Shown here piece after piece: positions 8,479-16,603 of a stretch of DNA of 64,000 nucleotides. The position numbers and the translations under genes are program-made. Position 1 is the first letter of the stretch; each line of letters begins with the position of its first letter. The DNA comes from Roseateles_B sp041912595 (GTDB lineage: Bacteria > Pseudomonadota > Gammaproteobacteria > Burkholderiales > Burkholderiaceae_C). The notes below the pieces were generated by a model, which worked only from the letters and a program-made list of their open reading frames with translations, ran no database searches and was not told where the DNA came from. The stretch is taken from assembly GCA_041912595.1 (NCBI GenBank), contig JAYRMR010000005.1, positions 62,001 to 126,000 of the forward strand, read 5' to 3'.

Positions 8479-9903
8479 ATGAAGCGCCCTCTCCCCTCCC
8501 TCGCCCGACTGCCGCACGCCTGGCTTGCCGAGGCGCGGGCGTCGCTGGACCTGAGCAGCCAGCTCCTGCTCGGCCAGGTCTCGCTGATGCTGATGCCCGT
8601 CATGGACCTGCTGACGCTGGCGCCCCTCGGCGCCCCGGCCCTGGCCGCCGCCGGCCTGCTCAACAGCATCACCGCCCTGCTCCTGCTGTTCTGCTTCGGC
8701 GTGATGCAGGCCATGGCGCCACTGGCGGGCGCTGCCCTCGGCACGGCCAGCGGCCCGGCGCTGGCACGCCAGATCCTCGGCCACGGGCTGACGCTGTCGA
8801 CGGCGCTGGGTCTGCTGGCCGCCCTCGCGATGCAGGCCTTCCTGCTGACCCTGCCGGCCCTGGGCCAGGACCCAGCCGTCACCCAGCTGGCGGCCGCCTG
8901 TGGCCCGACCCTGTCCGGGGCCTTGCTGCCTGCGGCCTGGCTGTGTGCATGGCGGGTGGGCTACCCCCTGCTCGGGCAGGCGCGGCCGCTCGCCCGCATC
9001 CTGCTGGCCTGCGCGCTGCTGCATGGGCTGGCCAACGTCCTGCTGGTGCACGGCTGGCAGCCGCACGAAGGGCTGGGCATCCAGGGCCTGGGCTGGAGCT
9101 ATCTGATCAGCTACGGTTTCGCCGCCGCAGCGCTGGCCTGGCACGACCGCCAGACCACGGTGCCGACAACGCCATCAGCGTCGACGCCCCGCACCGACGC
9201 CACGACCGCCCAACGCTGGGTCCTGCGCCTGCTGAGCATCGGCCTGCCCATCGGCGCGGTCATGGCCATCGAGTACACGCTATTCGCCGGCTCGACCCTG
9301 CTGATGGGCCGACACGGCAGCGTGGCCCTGGCGGCCCATGCGGTCTGCCTGCAGTGGGTGACCCTCAGCTTCATTATTCCGCTGGCGATGTCCAACACCG
9401 TGCTCACACGGCTGTCGCTGGCCCTCGGCAAGGCGGACCCCGCAGAGATCCATCGCGTGGTGGTGGTCGCCTGCGCCATCGCCGCGGCCTTTCACGCCGT
9501 GATGGGCGCCTGCTGCCTGCTGATGCCGGAGCAAATGGCGCACTGGATGCTCCCGGCGGCCAGCCCGGACCGAGCGGCCATGCTCGAGCTGGCCGTGCCC
9601 ATGCTGCAGCTCGCCGGCCTGTTGCAGACCTTCAACGGCATGTCCGTCGTACTGGCGGCCGTGCTCCGTGCCTGCCGGGACACGCGTGCGCCGCTCCTCC
9701 AGGTCTTCGCGGGCTACTGGATCGCCGGCCTCGGCAGCGCCTGGCTGCTCGCACAGACGCAGGGCCCGCTCGGCATCTGGCAGGGCATGTGCATCGGCTT
9801 CGGCCTGACCTTCGTCGTCCTGCTGCGCCGCGTGCGTCAGCGCCTCGTCCACCTCACCGACCTTCTTCCCCAACCGGAGTCCGCCCATGCGCAATCTCGT
9901 TGA
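8479..9903 (+). CDS. MATE-family multidrug/metabolite exporter
   Basis: The 474-residue product is very hydrophobic with about 12 membrane segments in two homologous halves. The first half includes SSQLLLGQVSLMLMPVMDLL and repeated AALG/GP turns typical of MatE proteins; the second half begins near residue 245. The family exports organic cations and metabolites using Na+ or H+ gradients. Its place inside the operon, between condensing enzymes and the ligase, suggests export of the product or of a cationic intermediate. The downstream gene starts 17 bases before its stop. Confidence 0.9.
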   Translation: MKRPLPSLARLPHAWLAEARASLDLSSQLLLGQVSLMLMPVMDLLTLAPLGAPALAAAGLLNSITALLLLFCFGVMQAMAPLAGAALGTASGPALARQILGHGLTLSTALGLLAALAMQAFLLTLPALGQDPAVTQLAAACGPTLSGALLPAAWLCAWRVGYPLLGQARPLARILLACALLHGLANVLLVHGWQPHEGLGIQGLGWSYLISYGFAAAALAWHDRQTTVPTTPSASTPRTDATTAQRWVLRLLSIGLPIGAVMAIEYTLFAGSTLLMGRHGSVALAAHAVCLQWVTLSFIIPLAMSNTVLTRLSLALGKADPAEIHRVVVVACAIAAAFHAVMGACCLLMPEQMAHWMLPAASPDRAAMLELAVPMLQLAGLLQTFNGMSVVLAAVLRACRDTRAPLLQVFAGYWIAGLGSAWLLAQTQGPLGIWQGMCIGFGLTFVVLLRRVRQRLVHLTDLLPQPESAHAQSR

Positions 9904-11473
9904 ACTCATCTGCCACAGCGCCGCGCGCGCCCCTGAGGCGGAGGCCGTCGTGGACGGCGAACGCCGCCTCGATTACGGCACGCTGCGCAAGCACGTGCTG
10001 AGCGCCGCGGCGGGCCTGCGCAAACGCGGCGTGCGGCGCGGTGACCGGGTCGCGCTGCTGCTGGACAAGCGCCTGGAGACCGTCGAGGCCTTCTTCGCGA
10101 TCGCCGCGGCCGGCGGCGTGTGTGTGCCCATCAATCCGCTGCTCAAACCCGAGCAGGTCCTGCACATCCTGCGGGACAGCGGCGCGGGCAGCCTCGTGAG
10201 CTCCGCCACCCGCGTGGCACTGCTGGCGGGCGAGCACCCCGCGCTGCCGGATCTGAAGGAGGTGTTTCTCGTCGACCAGGTCCGGCGCCCGCCCGTCACG
10301 CTGTCGCAGGCGGCCACCAGCCGGTGGTCCGCCCTGAACGACCACGCGCCGCTGGACCTCGATGACGACGCCACCATCGACAGCGACCTCGCCGCCATCC
10401 TCTACACCTCCGGCTCGACGGGCCTGCCCAAGGGCGTCATGCTGACGCACCACAACCTGCTCGAGGGCGCCTGGAGCGTCGCGAGCTATCTCGGCAACCA
10501 CGCGGGCGACCGCATTCTCTCGGTCCTGCCGCTGAGCTTCGATGCGGGCCTGAGCCAGCTAACGACGGCCTTCCATGCCGGCGCCGCCGTCGTGCTGCTC
10601 AACTACCTCGCGCCTGGCGACGTGGTGCAGCTGTGCGAACGCGAGCGCATCACCGGCATCACGGCCGTGCCGCCGCTGTGGATCCAGCTGGCCGGCGCGA
10701 CCTGGCCCGCGGCCGCCACCCAGCACCTGCGCTACTTCGCCAACACGGGCGGCCGCATGCCGCGCCCCGTCCTGGCCAGCCTGCGCCAGCGCTTCCCGCA
10801 GGCCAGCCCCTACCTGATGTACGGCCTGACGGAGGCCTTCCGCTCCACCTACCTCGATCCCAAGGAAGCCGCCGATCGGCCCGACTCCATCGGCAAGGCC
10901 GTGCCCAATGCCCGCATCCTCGTGGTGCGCCCGGACGGCAGCCCCTGCGCGGCGAACGAGGTGGGCGAGCTTGTCCACGTCGGCGCCTTCGTGACCCAGG
11001 GCTACTGGCGCGATCCCGAGCGCACGGCGCTGCGGTTCCGGCCCTCGCCCGAAGCGCCGCTGTCGCCGGACACGGCGCCGGAGCGCGCCGTCTGGTCCGG
11101 CGACCTCGTGACGCGCGATGCCCAGGGCTTCCTGTACTTCGTGGGCCGCAACGACGGGCTGATCAAGACCTCGGGCTACCGCGTCAGCCCCGAGGAAGTC
11201 GAGGAGGCCGTGCTGTCCAGCGGCCTCGTCGGCGAGGTGGTCGCGCTGGGCCTGCCCGACGAGCGCCTCGGCCAGGTGATCGTGCTGGTCGTCGCGCCGG
11301 CGCCGGGCCTCGGCGCCGATCCCGCGGCCATCCTCGCTCACTGCAAGGACCGCCTGCCGCCCTACATGGTGCCCCACAGCATCCACGTCCGCGACGCCAT
11401 TCCCCGCAATCCGAACGGCAAGTTCGACCGTCCCCTTCTTCAGACGATCTACAGCGACAAGGAGTCCGCATGA
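9887..11473 (+). CDS. AMP-forming acyl/aminoacyl ligase (exosortase-A-associated type)
   Basis: The 528-residue adenylate-forming enzyme has its phosphate loop YTSGSTGLPKG at 173-183, the A5 motif MYGLTEAF at 311-318, WSGD and a GRNDGLIKTSGYRVSP hinge, and the A10 lysine Lys512 in NPNGKFDR. It should activate a carboxylic or amino acid with ATP and load it onto the operon's ACP. The sequence resembles ligases annotated as exosortase A system-associated, which travel with a PLP decarboxylase and an ACP as here. It overlaps the next gene by 4 bases (ATGA). Confidence 0.9.
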   Translation: MRNLVELICHSAARAPEAEAVVDGERRLDYGTLRKHVLSAAAGLRKRGVRRGDRVALLLDKRLETVEAFFAIAAAGGVCVPINPLLKPEQVLHILRDSGAGSLVSSATRVALLAGEHPALPDLKEVFLVDQVRRPPVTLSQAATSRWSALNDHAPLDLDDDATIDSDLAAILYTSGSTGLPKGVMLTHHNLLEGAWSVASYLGNHAGDRILSVLPLSFDAGLSQLTTAFHAGAAVVLLNYLAPGDVVQLCERERITGITAVPPLWIQLAGATWPAAATQHLRYFANTGGRMPRPVLASLRQRFPQASPYLMYGLTEAFRSTYLDPKEAADRPDSIGKAVPNARILVVRPDGSPCAANEVGELVHVGAFVTQGYWRDPERTALRFRPSPEAPLSPDTAPERAVWSGDLVTRDAQGFLYFVGRNDGLIKTSGYRVSPEEVEEAVLSSGLVGEVVALGLPDERLGQVIVLVVAPAPGLGADPAAILAHCKDRLPPYMVPHSIHVRDAIPRNPNGKFDRPLLQTIYSDKESA

Positions 11474-12681
11474 GTGTTCTCGACAGCTTCAATGCCCCGG
11501 AGGGCCTGCTCCAGGTTGGAGGCCTGCCCCTGGCGCGATTGGCCCAGCGGGCGGGCCAAACGCCCTTCTTCGTCTATGACCGCAGCAAGCTGACCGAGCG
11601 GGTACGGCTGCTGCGCCAGATGCTCGCCCCGTCCATCCGGATCCACTACTCGATCAAGGCCAACCCGATGCCGGCCCTGATCCACCACATGTCGACGCTG
11701 GTCGACGGCTTCGACGTCGCGTCGGCCGGCGAGATGCGGATGGCGCTGGACACGGGCATGGCCTCGAGCCACATCTCGATGGCGGGACCGGGGAAGTCCG
11801 ACCAGGACCTGCGCGGCGCCGTGGGCGCGGGCGTCACCGTGACGCTGGAGTCGCAGTTCCAGCTGGAGGCCGTGGAGCGCATCGGGCGGGAGCTCGGCGT
11901 GACGCCGCGCGTCGCTCTGCGCATCAACCCCGACTTCCAGCCGGTGAACAGCGGCATGCGCATGGGCGGGGGCTCGCGGCAGTTCGGCGTCGATGCCGAG
12001 AAGGCGCCGGCCATGCTTCGCGACATCACGGACCGTGAGCTCCGTTTCGTCGGCTTCCACGTGTTCTGGGGATCGCAGTGCCTGGACTCCCGCACCGTCA
12101 TCGCCGCCCAGCGCCATGTGGCTGAACTGGTCAGCCAGCTGGCGGACCTCACGCATGGCCTCGAGTTCGTCAACATGGGCGGCGGCTTCGGCATTCCCTA
12201 CTTCGACAACGAGCACACGCTCGACGTCGGCGCCGTTGGCGCGGCCATGCAGGACTGGGTCGAGCCGCTGCGCCAGCGGCTGCCGGGCACACGTCTGGTG
12301 CTGGAGTTCGGTCGCTATCTGGTGGGCGAGGCCGGGCTCTACGTCTGCCGCGTCGTCGACAAGAAGGTGTCGCGAGGCGAGACCTTCCTCGTCACCGACG
12401 GCGGGCTGCACCACCACCTCGCGGCCTCGGGCAATTTCGGGCAGGTGCTGCGCCGGAACTTTCCCGTCGCCATCGGCAACCGGATGGGCGGCGAGTCTCT
12501 GGAGCGCTGCCATGTCGTCGGTTGCCTGTGCACGCCGCTGGACCGCCTCGCCGATGACGTCACGCTGCCGGCCGCGCAGATCGGGGACTACGTCGTCGTG
12601 GGCCAGTCCGGCGCCTATGCACGCAGCGCGAGTCCCGCGGACTTCCTGAGCCACCCCCAGCCCGTCGAGATTCTGGCCTAG
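11470..12681 (+). CDS. Fold-III PLP-dependent decarboxylase (LysA/BtrK-like)
   Basis: The 403-residue product is an alanine-racemase-fold decarboxylase of the DapDC/ODC group. Lys63 in HYSIKANP binds PLP, GGGFGIPY is the phosphate loop, EFGRYLVGEAG matches the EPGR block, and VGCLCTPLD carries the second active-site Cys. It resembles the exosortase-A-associated decarboxylase family. Because it sits with an ACP and an AMP ligase, the butirosin enzyme BtrK, which decarboxylates glutamyl-ACP, is a better guide to function than free diaminopimelate decarboxylation. The actual substrate is not shown by the sequence. Confidence 0.9.
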   Translation: MSVLDSFNAPEGLLQVGGLPLARLAQRAGQTPFFVYDRSKLTERVRLLRQMLAPSIRIHYSIKANPMPALIHHMSTLVDGFDVASAGEMRMALDTGMASSHISMAGPGKSDQDLRGAVGAGVTVTLESQFQLEAVERIGRELGVTPRVALRINPDFQPVNSGMRMGGGSRQFGVDAEKAPAMLRDITDRELRFVGFHVFWGSQCLDSRTVIAAQRHVAELVSQLADLTHGLEFVNMGGGFGIPYFDNEHTLDVGAVGAAMQDWVEPLRQRLPGTRLVLEFGRYLVGEAGLYVCRVVDKKVSRGETFLVTDGGLHHHLAASGNFGQVLRRNFPVAIGNRMGGESLERCHVVGCLCTPLDRLADDVTLPAAQIGDYVVVGQSGAYARSASPADFLSHPQPVEILA

Positions 12682-12699
12682 CCCGCACAAGGAGCCGAC

Positions 12700-13818
12700 A
12701 TGACCTCCGCCATCCATTTCCCCCCCGCCGCCGCGCCCTTCTCCCTGCAACTGAGCGATGACCAGCGCCAGATGCTGGAGCCGGTCCGCCGCTACGCGCG
12801 CGAACGCCTGCACCCGCTGCTGGGCGATGCGGCGGGCGAGCGCCACCGGCACGAGGCGCGCCAGGCGGCCCAGCAGCTCGGACTCGCCGCCGCGGTGATG
12901 TCCGAACGCGAGGGCGGCCTCGCCATCACGCCGCTGGACCTGTGCCTGCTCCTGGAAGAACTCGCCAGCGGGCCCCTGGCCCTCGCGGCCGAGCTCACGC
13001 TGTCGCTCCCCGCCCTGGCCATCAGCCGTCACCACGAATGGCTGGCCAAGCTGCTGCCCCTGAACGCGGAAGCGCTGCTGACAGAGCAGACCGCCCTGCC
13101 GCTGGCCATCGCCTCTCCCGCCGGCGAGGCCACCTTCGCGCTGCTGCCGAAACAGGCCACCGGCCTGCTCGCGCTGACGCCGTCGTCGCCGGGGCACTGG
13201 CGCCTGCGCTGGCTGGACCCCGAGGCCGTGCAGGGCCTGCTCGTGCACGCCCAGCAGGATCACCGCGCCGACGGGCTGCGCCTGGTGCGCCTGCCGCCGG
13301 CCGAGGACATCCATGGCACCGGCTTCAGCAGCCCCGTCACGCTGGAGGCCTGCCGGACGATGATGGTCTGGCAGGGGCTGTGGCTGGCCGGCCTGCTCGC
13401 CGGTGCGGCCCGCGCCGCGACCGCCTTCGCCTTCAGCTACACGCAGGAGCGCACGGCCTTTCGCCACCCGCTGATCCACCACCAGGCCGTGGCCCTGAAG
13501 CTCGCGGACATGGCCACGGCCAGCGACGCCCTGCGCCTGCAGGTGTGGGACGTGGCCACCCGCCTCGGCCGCGGGGACACGGGGCCTGACGGTCACTTCC
13601 TGTCGATGGCCAAGCAGCTGGTCAGCGCGAGCATGGAGATCCACCGGCACGCCGTCCAGGTGTGCGGCGGTCACGGCTATGTCGAGGGCTTCCCGCCCGC
13701 GCGGCGCTTCCAGGATGCCCGCCTGCTCAGCCTCGTGCTGCTGGACGTCGCCGAGACGCTGGCCCATGCCGAGTCCCCGAGCGCACCGGACGCCGCCCAC
13801 GCCGGGAGCCGCCTGTGA
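12700..13818 (+). CDS. Degenerate acyl-CoA dehydrogenase-like protein
   Basis: The 372-residue product has an acyl-CoA dehydrogenase C-terminal helical domain (YTQERTAFRHPLIHHQAVALKLADM region, then VCGGHGYVEGFPPARRFQDAR). The middle FAD-binding motif TEPGAGSD is replaced by IASPAGEA, and the usual IYEGT near the end is LVLLDVAE, so the common catalytic Glu position is not acidic. It may be an oxidase-like variant, use a Glu elsewhere, or have no redox role. It shares a GTGA overlap with the downstream GNAT gene. By analogy with carrier-bound amino-acid desaturation it could act on the ACP-bound intermediate, but that is inference. Confidence 0.78.
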   Translation: MTSAIHFPPAAAPFSLQLSDDQRQMLEPVRRYARERLHPLLGDAAGERHRHEARQAAQQLGLAAAVMSEREGGLAITPLDLCLLLEELASGPLALAAELTLSLPALAISRHHEWLAKLLPLNAEALLTEQTALPLAIASPAGEATFALLPKQATGLLALTPSSPGHWRLRWLDPEAVQGLLVHAQQDHRADGLRLVRLPPAEDIHGTGFSSPVTLEACRTMMVWQGLWLAGLLAGAARAATAFAFSYTQERTAFRHPLIHHQAVALKLADMATASDALRLQVWDVATRLGRGDTGPDGHFLSMAKQLVSASMEIHRHAVQVCGGHGYVEGFPPARRFQDARLLSLVLLDVAETLAHAESPSAPDAAHAGSRL

Positions 13819-14366
13819 CGGGGGACCCGCGCTTCTTCCTGCGCAGCCCGCGCACCGACGACCTGCTCCGCATCCAGGCCTGGATGCAGAGCCCCTCGGT
13901 GCATGCCTGGTTCGACTTCGGCCAGGGCCGCCAGCAGATCAGCACCACGGCACTGAACGTGATGGCGCGCAGCGCGCACTACTGCATGCGGGTCTTCGGT
14001 GAGCAGGGCCAGGACGCGCCGCTGGGTGTGGCCGTCCTGAGCGACGTGCTCCACCCCTTCGGCACCGCGCACTTCTGGGTCGTGCGGGACCAGCAGCAGC
14101 CCGCCTATGCGGGCATCACCGCCGAGGCAACGCGCGCGCTGCTTCACCTCGGCTTCCACACCCTGGCCCGGCGGTCCATCAATGCCTGGGTCGTGGAATC
14201 CAACACCCGCTCGCTGAGGCTGCTCGCCAGTGTCGGCTTTCAACGCTTCGGGACGCAGCAGGCCTGCCATTGCATCGACGGGCGCGTCCTGTCGCGCATC
14301 CATCTGGAACTGCTTCCCGAGCACTTCTATCAGCCACCATCGGCAACGCAGACGCCCGTTGCCTGA
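13815..14366 (+). CDS. GNAT-family N-acetyltransferase (RimJ/RimL type)
   Basis: The 183-residue protein starts at a GTG overlapping the stop of the previous gene (GTGA). It has the RimJ/RimL layout: an N-terminal FFLRSPRTDDL block, a beta4 strand FWVVRD, and a C-terminal AWVVESNTRSLRLLASVGFQ segment, which matches the acetyl-CoA-binding motif (N..S..L..GF). It could acetylate an amine in the pathway product or confer self-protection. The sequence cannot distinguish these roles. It lies 19 bases before the second KASIII pair. Confidence 0.82.
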   Translation: MTGDPRFFLRSPRTDDLLRIQAWMQSPSVHAWFDFGQGRQQISTTALNVMARSAHYCMRVFGEQGQDAPLGVAVLSDVLHPFGTAHFWVVRDQQQPAYAGITAEATRALLHLGFHTLARRSINAWVVESNTRSLRLLASVGFQRFGTQQACHCIDGRVLSRIHLELLPEHFYQPPSATQTPVA

Positions 14367-14385
14367 CCCACTGGAGGGCAGCGAG

Positions 14386-15429
14386 ATGAACGACATGTGG
14401 CGATGCACGGTAACAGGCAGCAGCCTGTGCCTTCCTCAATCACGGCACTGGTTCCACGGCCTGCGGGCCCATCAGCGGACGGCCAGCAGCCTGTACCTGA
14501 CCGAGCCCGGCGGCGATTTCAACCTGCCGTTCGGCCGCTGGGGCGACCCCCCGCTGCCTCCCATCGAGGAGATGCACACCGCGGCGCCAGCGCTGCTGCA
14601 CATCGCGGAGCCGGGTCTGACGGCGTCGGATCTCGCGCTCGGCGCGGCCCGCCTGCTGCTGGCCTCGCTGCCAGCCGCCGAGGTCAGAAGCCTGCAGGCC
14701 GGCATCGGCGTCATCATCTACTGCCATGCGTCCGCGAACGAGGACGTCGCCGACGCCATCGGCGGCCGGCTGCAGTACGAGCTGGGCCTGGCCACGCCAC
14801 TCGTGTTCTGCATTTCTCAGAACCTCTGCAGCGCGCTGCTGGCCGTGCGGCTCGCCACCGCCCTGCTGCAGGAGGATCCGGCGCTCGAGCGCGCCCTCAT
14901 CGTCAGCGCCGAGAAGTGGATCCATCCCTTCGTGCGGAGCTTCGGCCGCGCTGCCCTTTTCGAGGACGGCGCGGCGGCCATTCTGGTCGAACCCGCGGGA
15001 CGCCCGGGGTGGCAGCTTGGGGAGGTCCACCTCGTCAACGCCCCCAACGCGCCCTCCCCCTTCGACAGCACTGCGCCCGCCGTGATGGCCCTCATGGTCG
15101 AGCAGGCGCCGCGCGCGATCCGCGGCCTCATGGACGCCGAAGGCCTCACGCCGGCCGAGATCGGCTTCGTCGTGCTGCCCGGCCTCGATCCGGCGCTGTG
15201 CGTTCACATCCTCCGCGCAGCCGGGCTCGAGCATGTCCGGACGACCCGGGACACGACCCGGGGCGGTCACCTGGCCGCCGCCGAGGCGCTGGCCAACCTG
15301 CATCGGCTGGCGGACAGCGAACCCCTGCAACAGGCGGGGCTGGGCCTGCTGTGGAGCGTGGGACTGCAGGGAGAAGCCGCCTGCTGTCTCCTGCGACACG
15401 CGGGAACGGGCGCGGGGGACGGTTCATGA
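14386..15429 (+). CDS. KASIII-like protein lacking the catalytic cysteine (pair 2, inactive-type subunit)
   Basis: The 347-residue thiolase-fold protein is a paralogue of the 6477 gene, sharing VSAEKW..PF.R and DGAAAILV in the core. At the nucleophile it reads ISQNLCSALLA; aligned to the partners, Leu is at the Cys position and a Cys lies one residue further on. The His region is LPGLDPALC, so the His is lost, while GGHLAAAE keeps the His that replaces Asn in this group. I infer a non-catalytic subunit. It is preceded by GAGGGCAGCGAG and overlaps the next gene by 4 bases. Confidence 0.82.
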   Translation: MNDMWRCTVTGSSLCLPQSRHWFHGLRAHQRTASSLYLTEPGGDFNLPFGRWGDPPLPPIEEMHTAAPALLHIAEPGLTASDLALGAARLLLASLPAAEVRSLQAGIGVIIYCHASANEDVADAIGGRLQYELGLATPLVFCISQNLCSALLAVRLATALLQEDPALERALIVSAEKWIHPFVRSFGRAALFEDGAAAILVEPAGRPGWQLGEVHLVNAPNAPSPFDSTAPAVMALMVEQAPRAIRGLMDAEGLTPAEIGFVVLPGLDPALCVHILRAAGLEHVRTTRDTTRGGHLAAAEALANLHRLADSEPLQQAGLGLLWSVGLQGEAACCLLRHAGTGAGDGS

Positions 15430-16403
15430 GCCATCCAACATCCCTCTTCGGCATCGAGGCCGCCAGCCACTACCTGCCCCCACGCAAGCCCGTCGCCGAC
15501 TGGGTGCGGCAGCAGGGTCTGCCCGGTGAGGTCCTGATGCAGCTGCACGAGAACGGCATGATGCATTTCCACCAGGCCGGCGAAGCCTCCGTGGAGGCGC
15601 TGGCACGCGGTGCGATGCAGGCGCTGCTGGAGGAGCATCCCGTCGATCCGCTGTCCGTGGACCTGCTGGTGTTCGTCCACTCCCTGCCGACCAGCACGCC
15701 CCCGGCGCCCGCCAGCCTGCCGGCCCGCCTGGCCGCCGCCTTCGGCATGACGCGCGCCCGCGCCTTCGCCCTGAGCGGGCAGAACTGCGCCAGCCTGCTG
15801 GCCGCCCTGCGGCTCATGAGGAGCCTGTTCCACGCCGACCCGGCCCTCCATCGCGTGCTGCTCGTGAGTGCCGATCGCGCCTGTGGCGAGCACTACCGCA
15901 ACCTCGGGGCCTTCTCCTTCGAGAGCGACGGCGCCAGCGCCCTGCTGGTGTCCCGCCAGCATCCCTTCAACCGGGCGATCGCCTTCGCCGGCCATGTGGA
16001 CGGCCGGCATCACGCCGGGTTCCGCCGGCCGCAGGCGCGCGCCCATGAGTACCGGGCGCTGTACGGACTGGTCGCGCATCGGCTCGTGAGCCGCACGGCG
16101 CAGGCCAGCGGCCTGCGCCTGGCCGACTTCAAACACCTGCTGCCCATCAATGTGGATCGGCATGTCTTCGAGCGCGTCGCGCGAAGCCTGCACATGCCGG
16201 CGGAATGGGTCTTCACCACCAACGTCGCACAGCACGGGCATGTGATGTGCAGCGACGTTGTCATCAACCTGACCGACTTGCTGAGGCACGCTTCCCTCGA
16301 TCGCGCCTGCAATCTGCTCTTCTTCATGTCGGGCAACAACGGCTCGTTCGCGACCATGGCCCTTGGCAACTGTCATCCTTTCAGCAAGGTCGGTCATCTG
16401 TGA
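15426..16403 (+). CDS. KASIII-like condensing enzyme with cysteine but His-to-Asn change (pair 2)
   Basis: The 325-residue product is a paralogue of the 7519 gene. The nucleophile motif LSGQNCASLLA is intact. The catalytic His position of LPNHVN is LPINVD, so it is Asn, while GHVMCSD keeps the His replacing the GNTSA Asn. This unusual Cys/Asn/His set suggests an acyltransferase or an altered condensation rather than ordinary KASIII chemistry. It is coupled to its partner by ATGA and is the last gene of the operon before the luxR promoter region. Confidence 0.82.
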   Translation: MSHPTSLFGIEAASHYLPPRKPVADWVRQQGLPGEVLMQLHENGMMHFHQAGEASVEALARGAMQALLEEHPVDPLSVDLLVFVHSLPTSTPPAPASLPARLAAAFGMTRARAFALSGQNCASLLAALRLMRSLFHADPALHRVLLVSADRACGEHYRNLGAFSFESDGASALLVSRQHPFNRAIAFAGHVDGRHHAGFRRPQARAHEYRALYGLVAHRLVSRTAQASGLRLADFKHLLPINVDRHVFERVARSLHMPAEWVFTTNVAQHGHVMCSDVVINLTDLLRHASLDRACNLLFFMSGNNGSFATMALGNCHPFSKVGHL

Positions 16404-16603
16404 TCTGAGGGCCCCGTGCTAGTCTCATGCTCGCCATGAGAGGGCACACCGCGCGTCACGATGGGGCGTTCAAGGTGCGGATGGAGCCATCGGCCCCCGC
16501 ACGCTTGGACATCGGCGCGCAAGCTCACTGGAGGGCGTGCGAGCGCATCTTGGGAAGCGTCGGAAGAACGCCCCGGTCGCTCGCGGTGTTGTGGGAGTAC
16601 CAG
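16404..16603 (+). promoter_or_regulatory. luxR upstream region
   Basis: This 200-base stretch separates the operon end from the preferred luxR start. It holds a TAGTCT hexamer at 16420-16425 that resembles the -10 elements of the two lux-box promoters. I see no ACCT...AGGT dyad at the corresponding upstream distance, so luxR itself may not be autoinduced. The frame stays open through this region up to ATG codons at 16427, 16436 and 16481. Confidence 0.35.

Noticed and set aside
7294..9144. 616-codon antisense frame opposite the KASIII and MATE genes
   Set aside because: Composition is Gln/Arg/His-rich with no domain; the sense strand has well-supported overlapping genes. GC-rich shadow.
11449..13800. 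783-codon antisense frame opposite the decarboxylase and dehydrogenase genes
   Set aside because: Shadow of the sense genes; no recognisable motifs.
16379..16425. A lux box before the luxR gene
   Set aside because: Only a -10-like TAGTCT is seen; no ACCT...AGGT dyad at the right distance.
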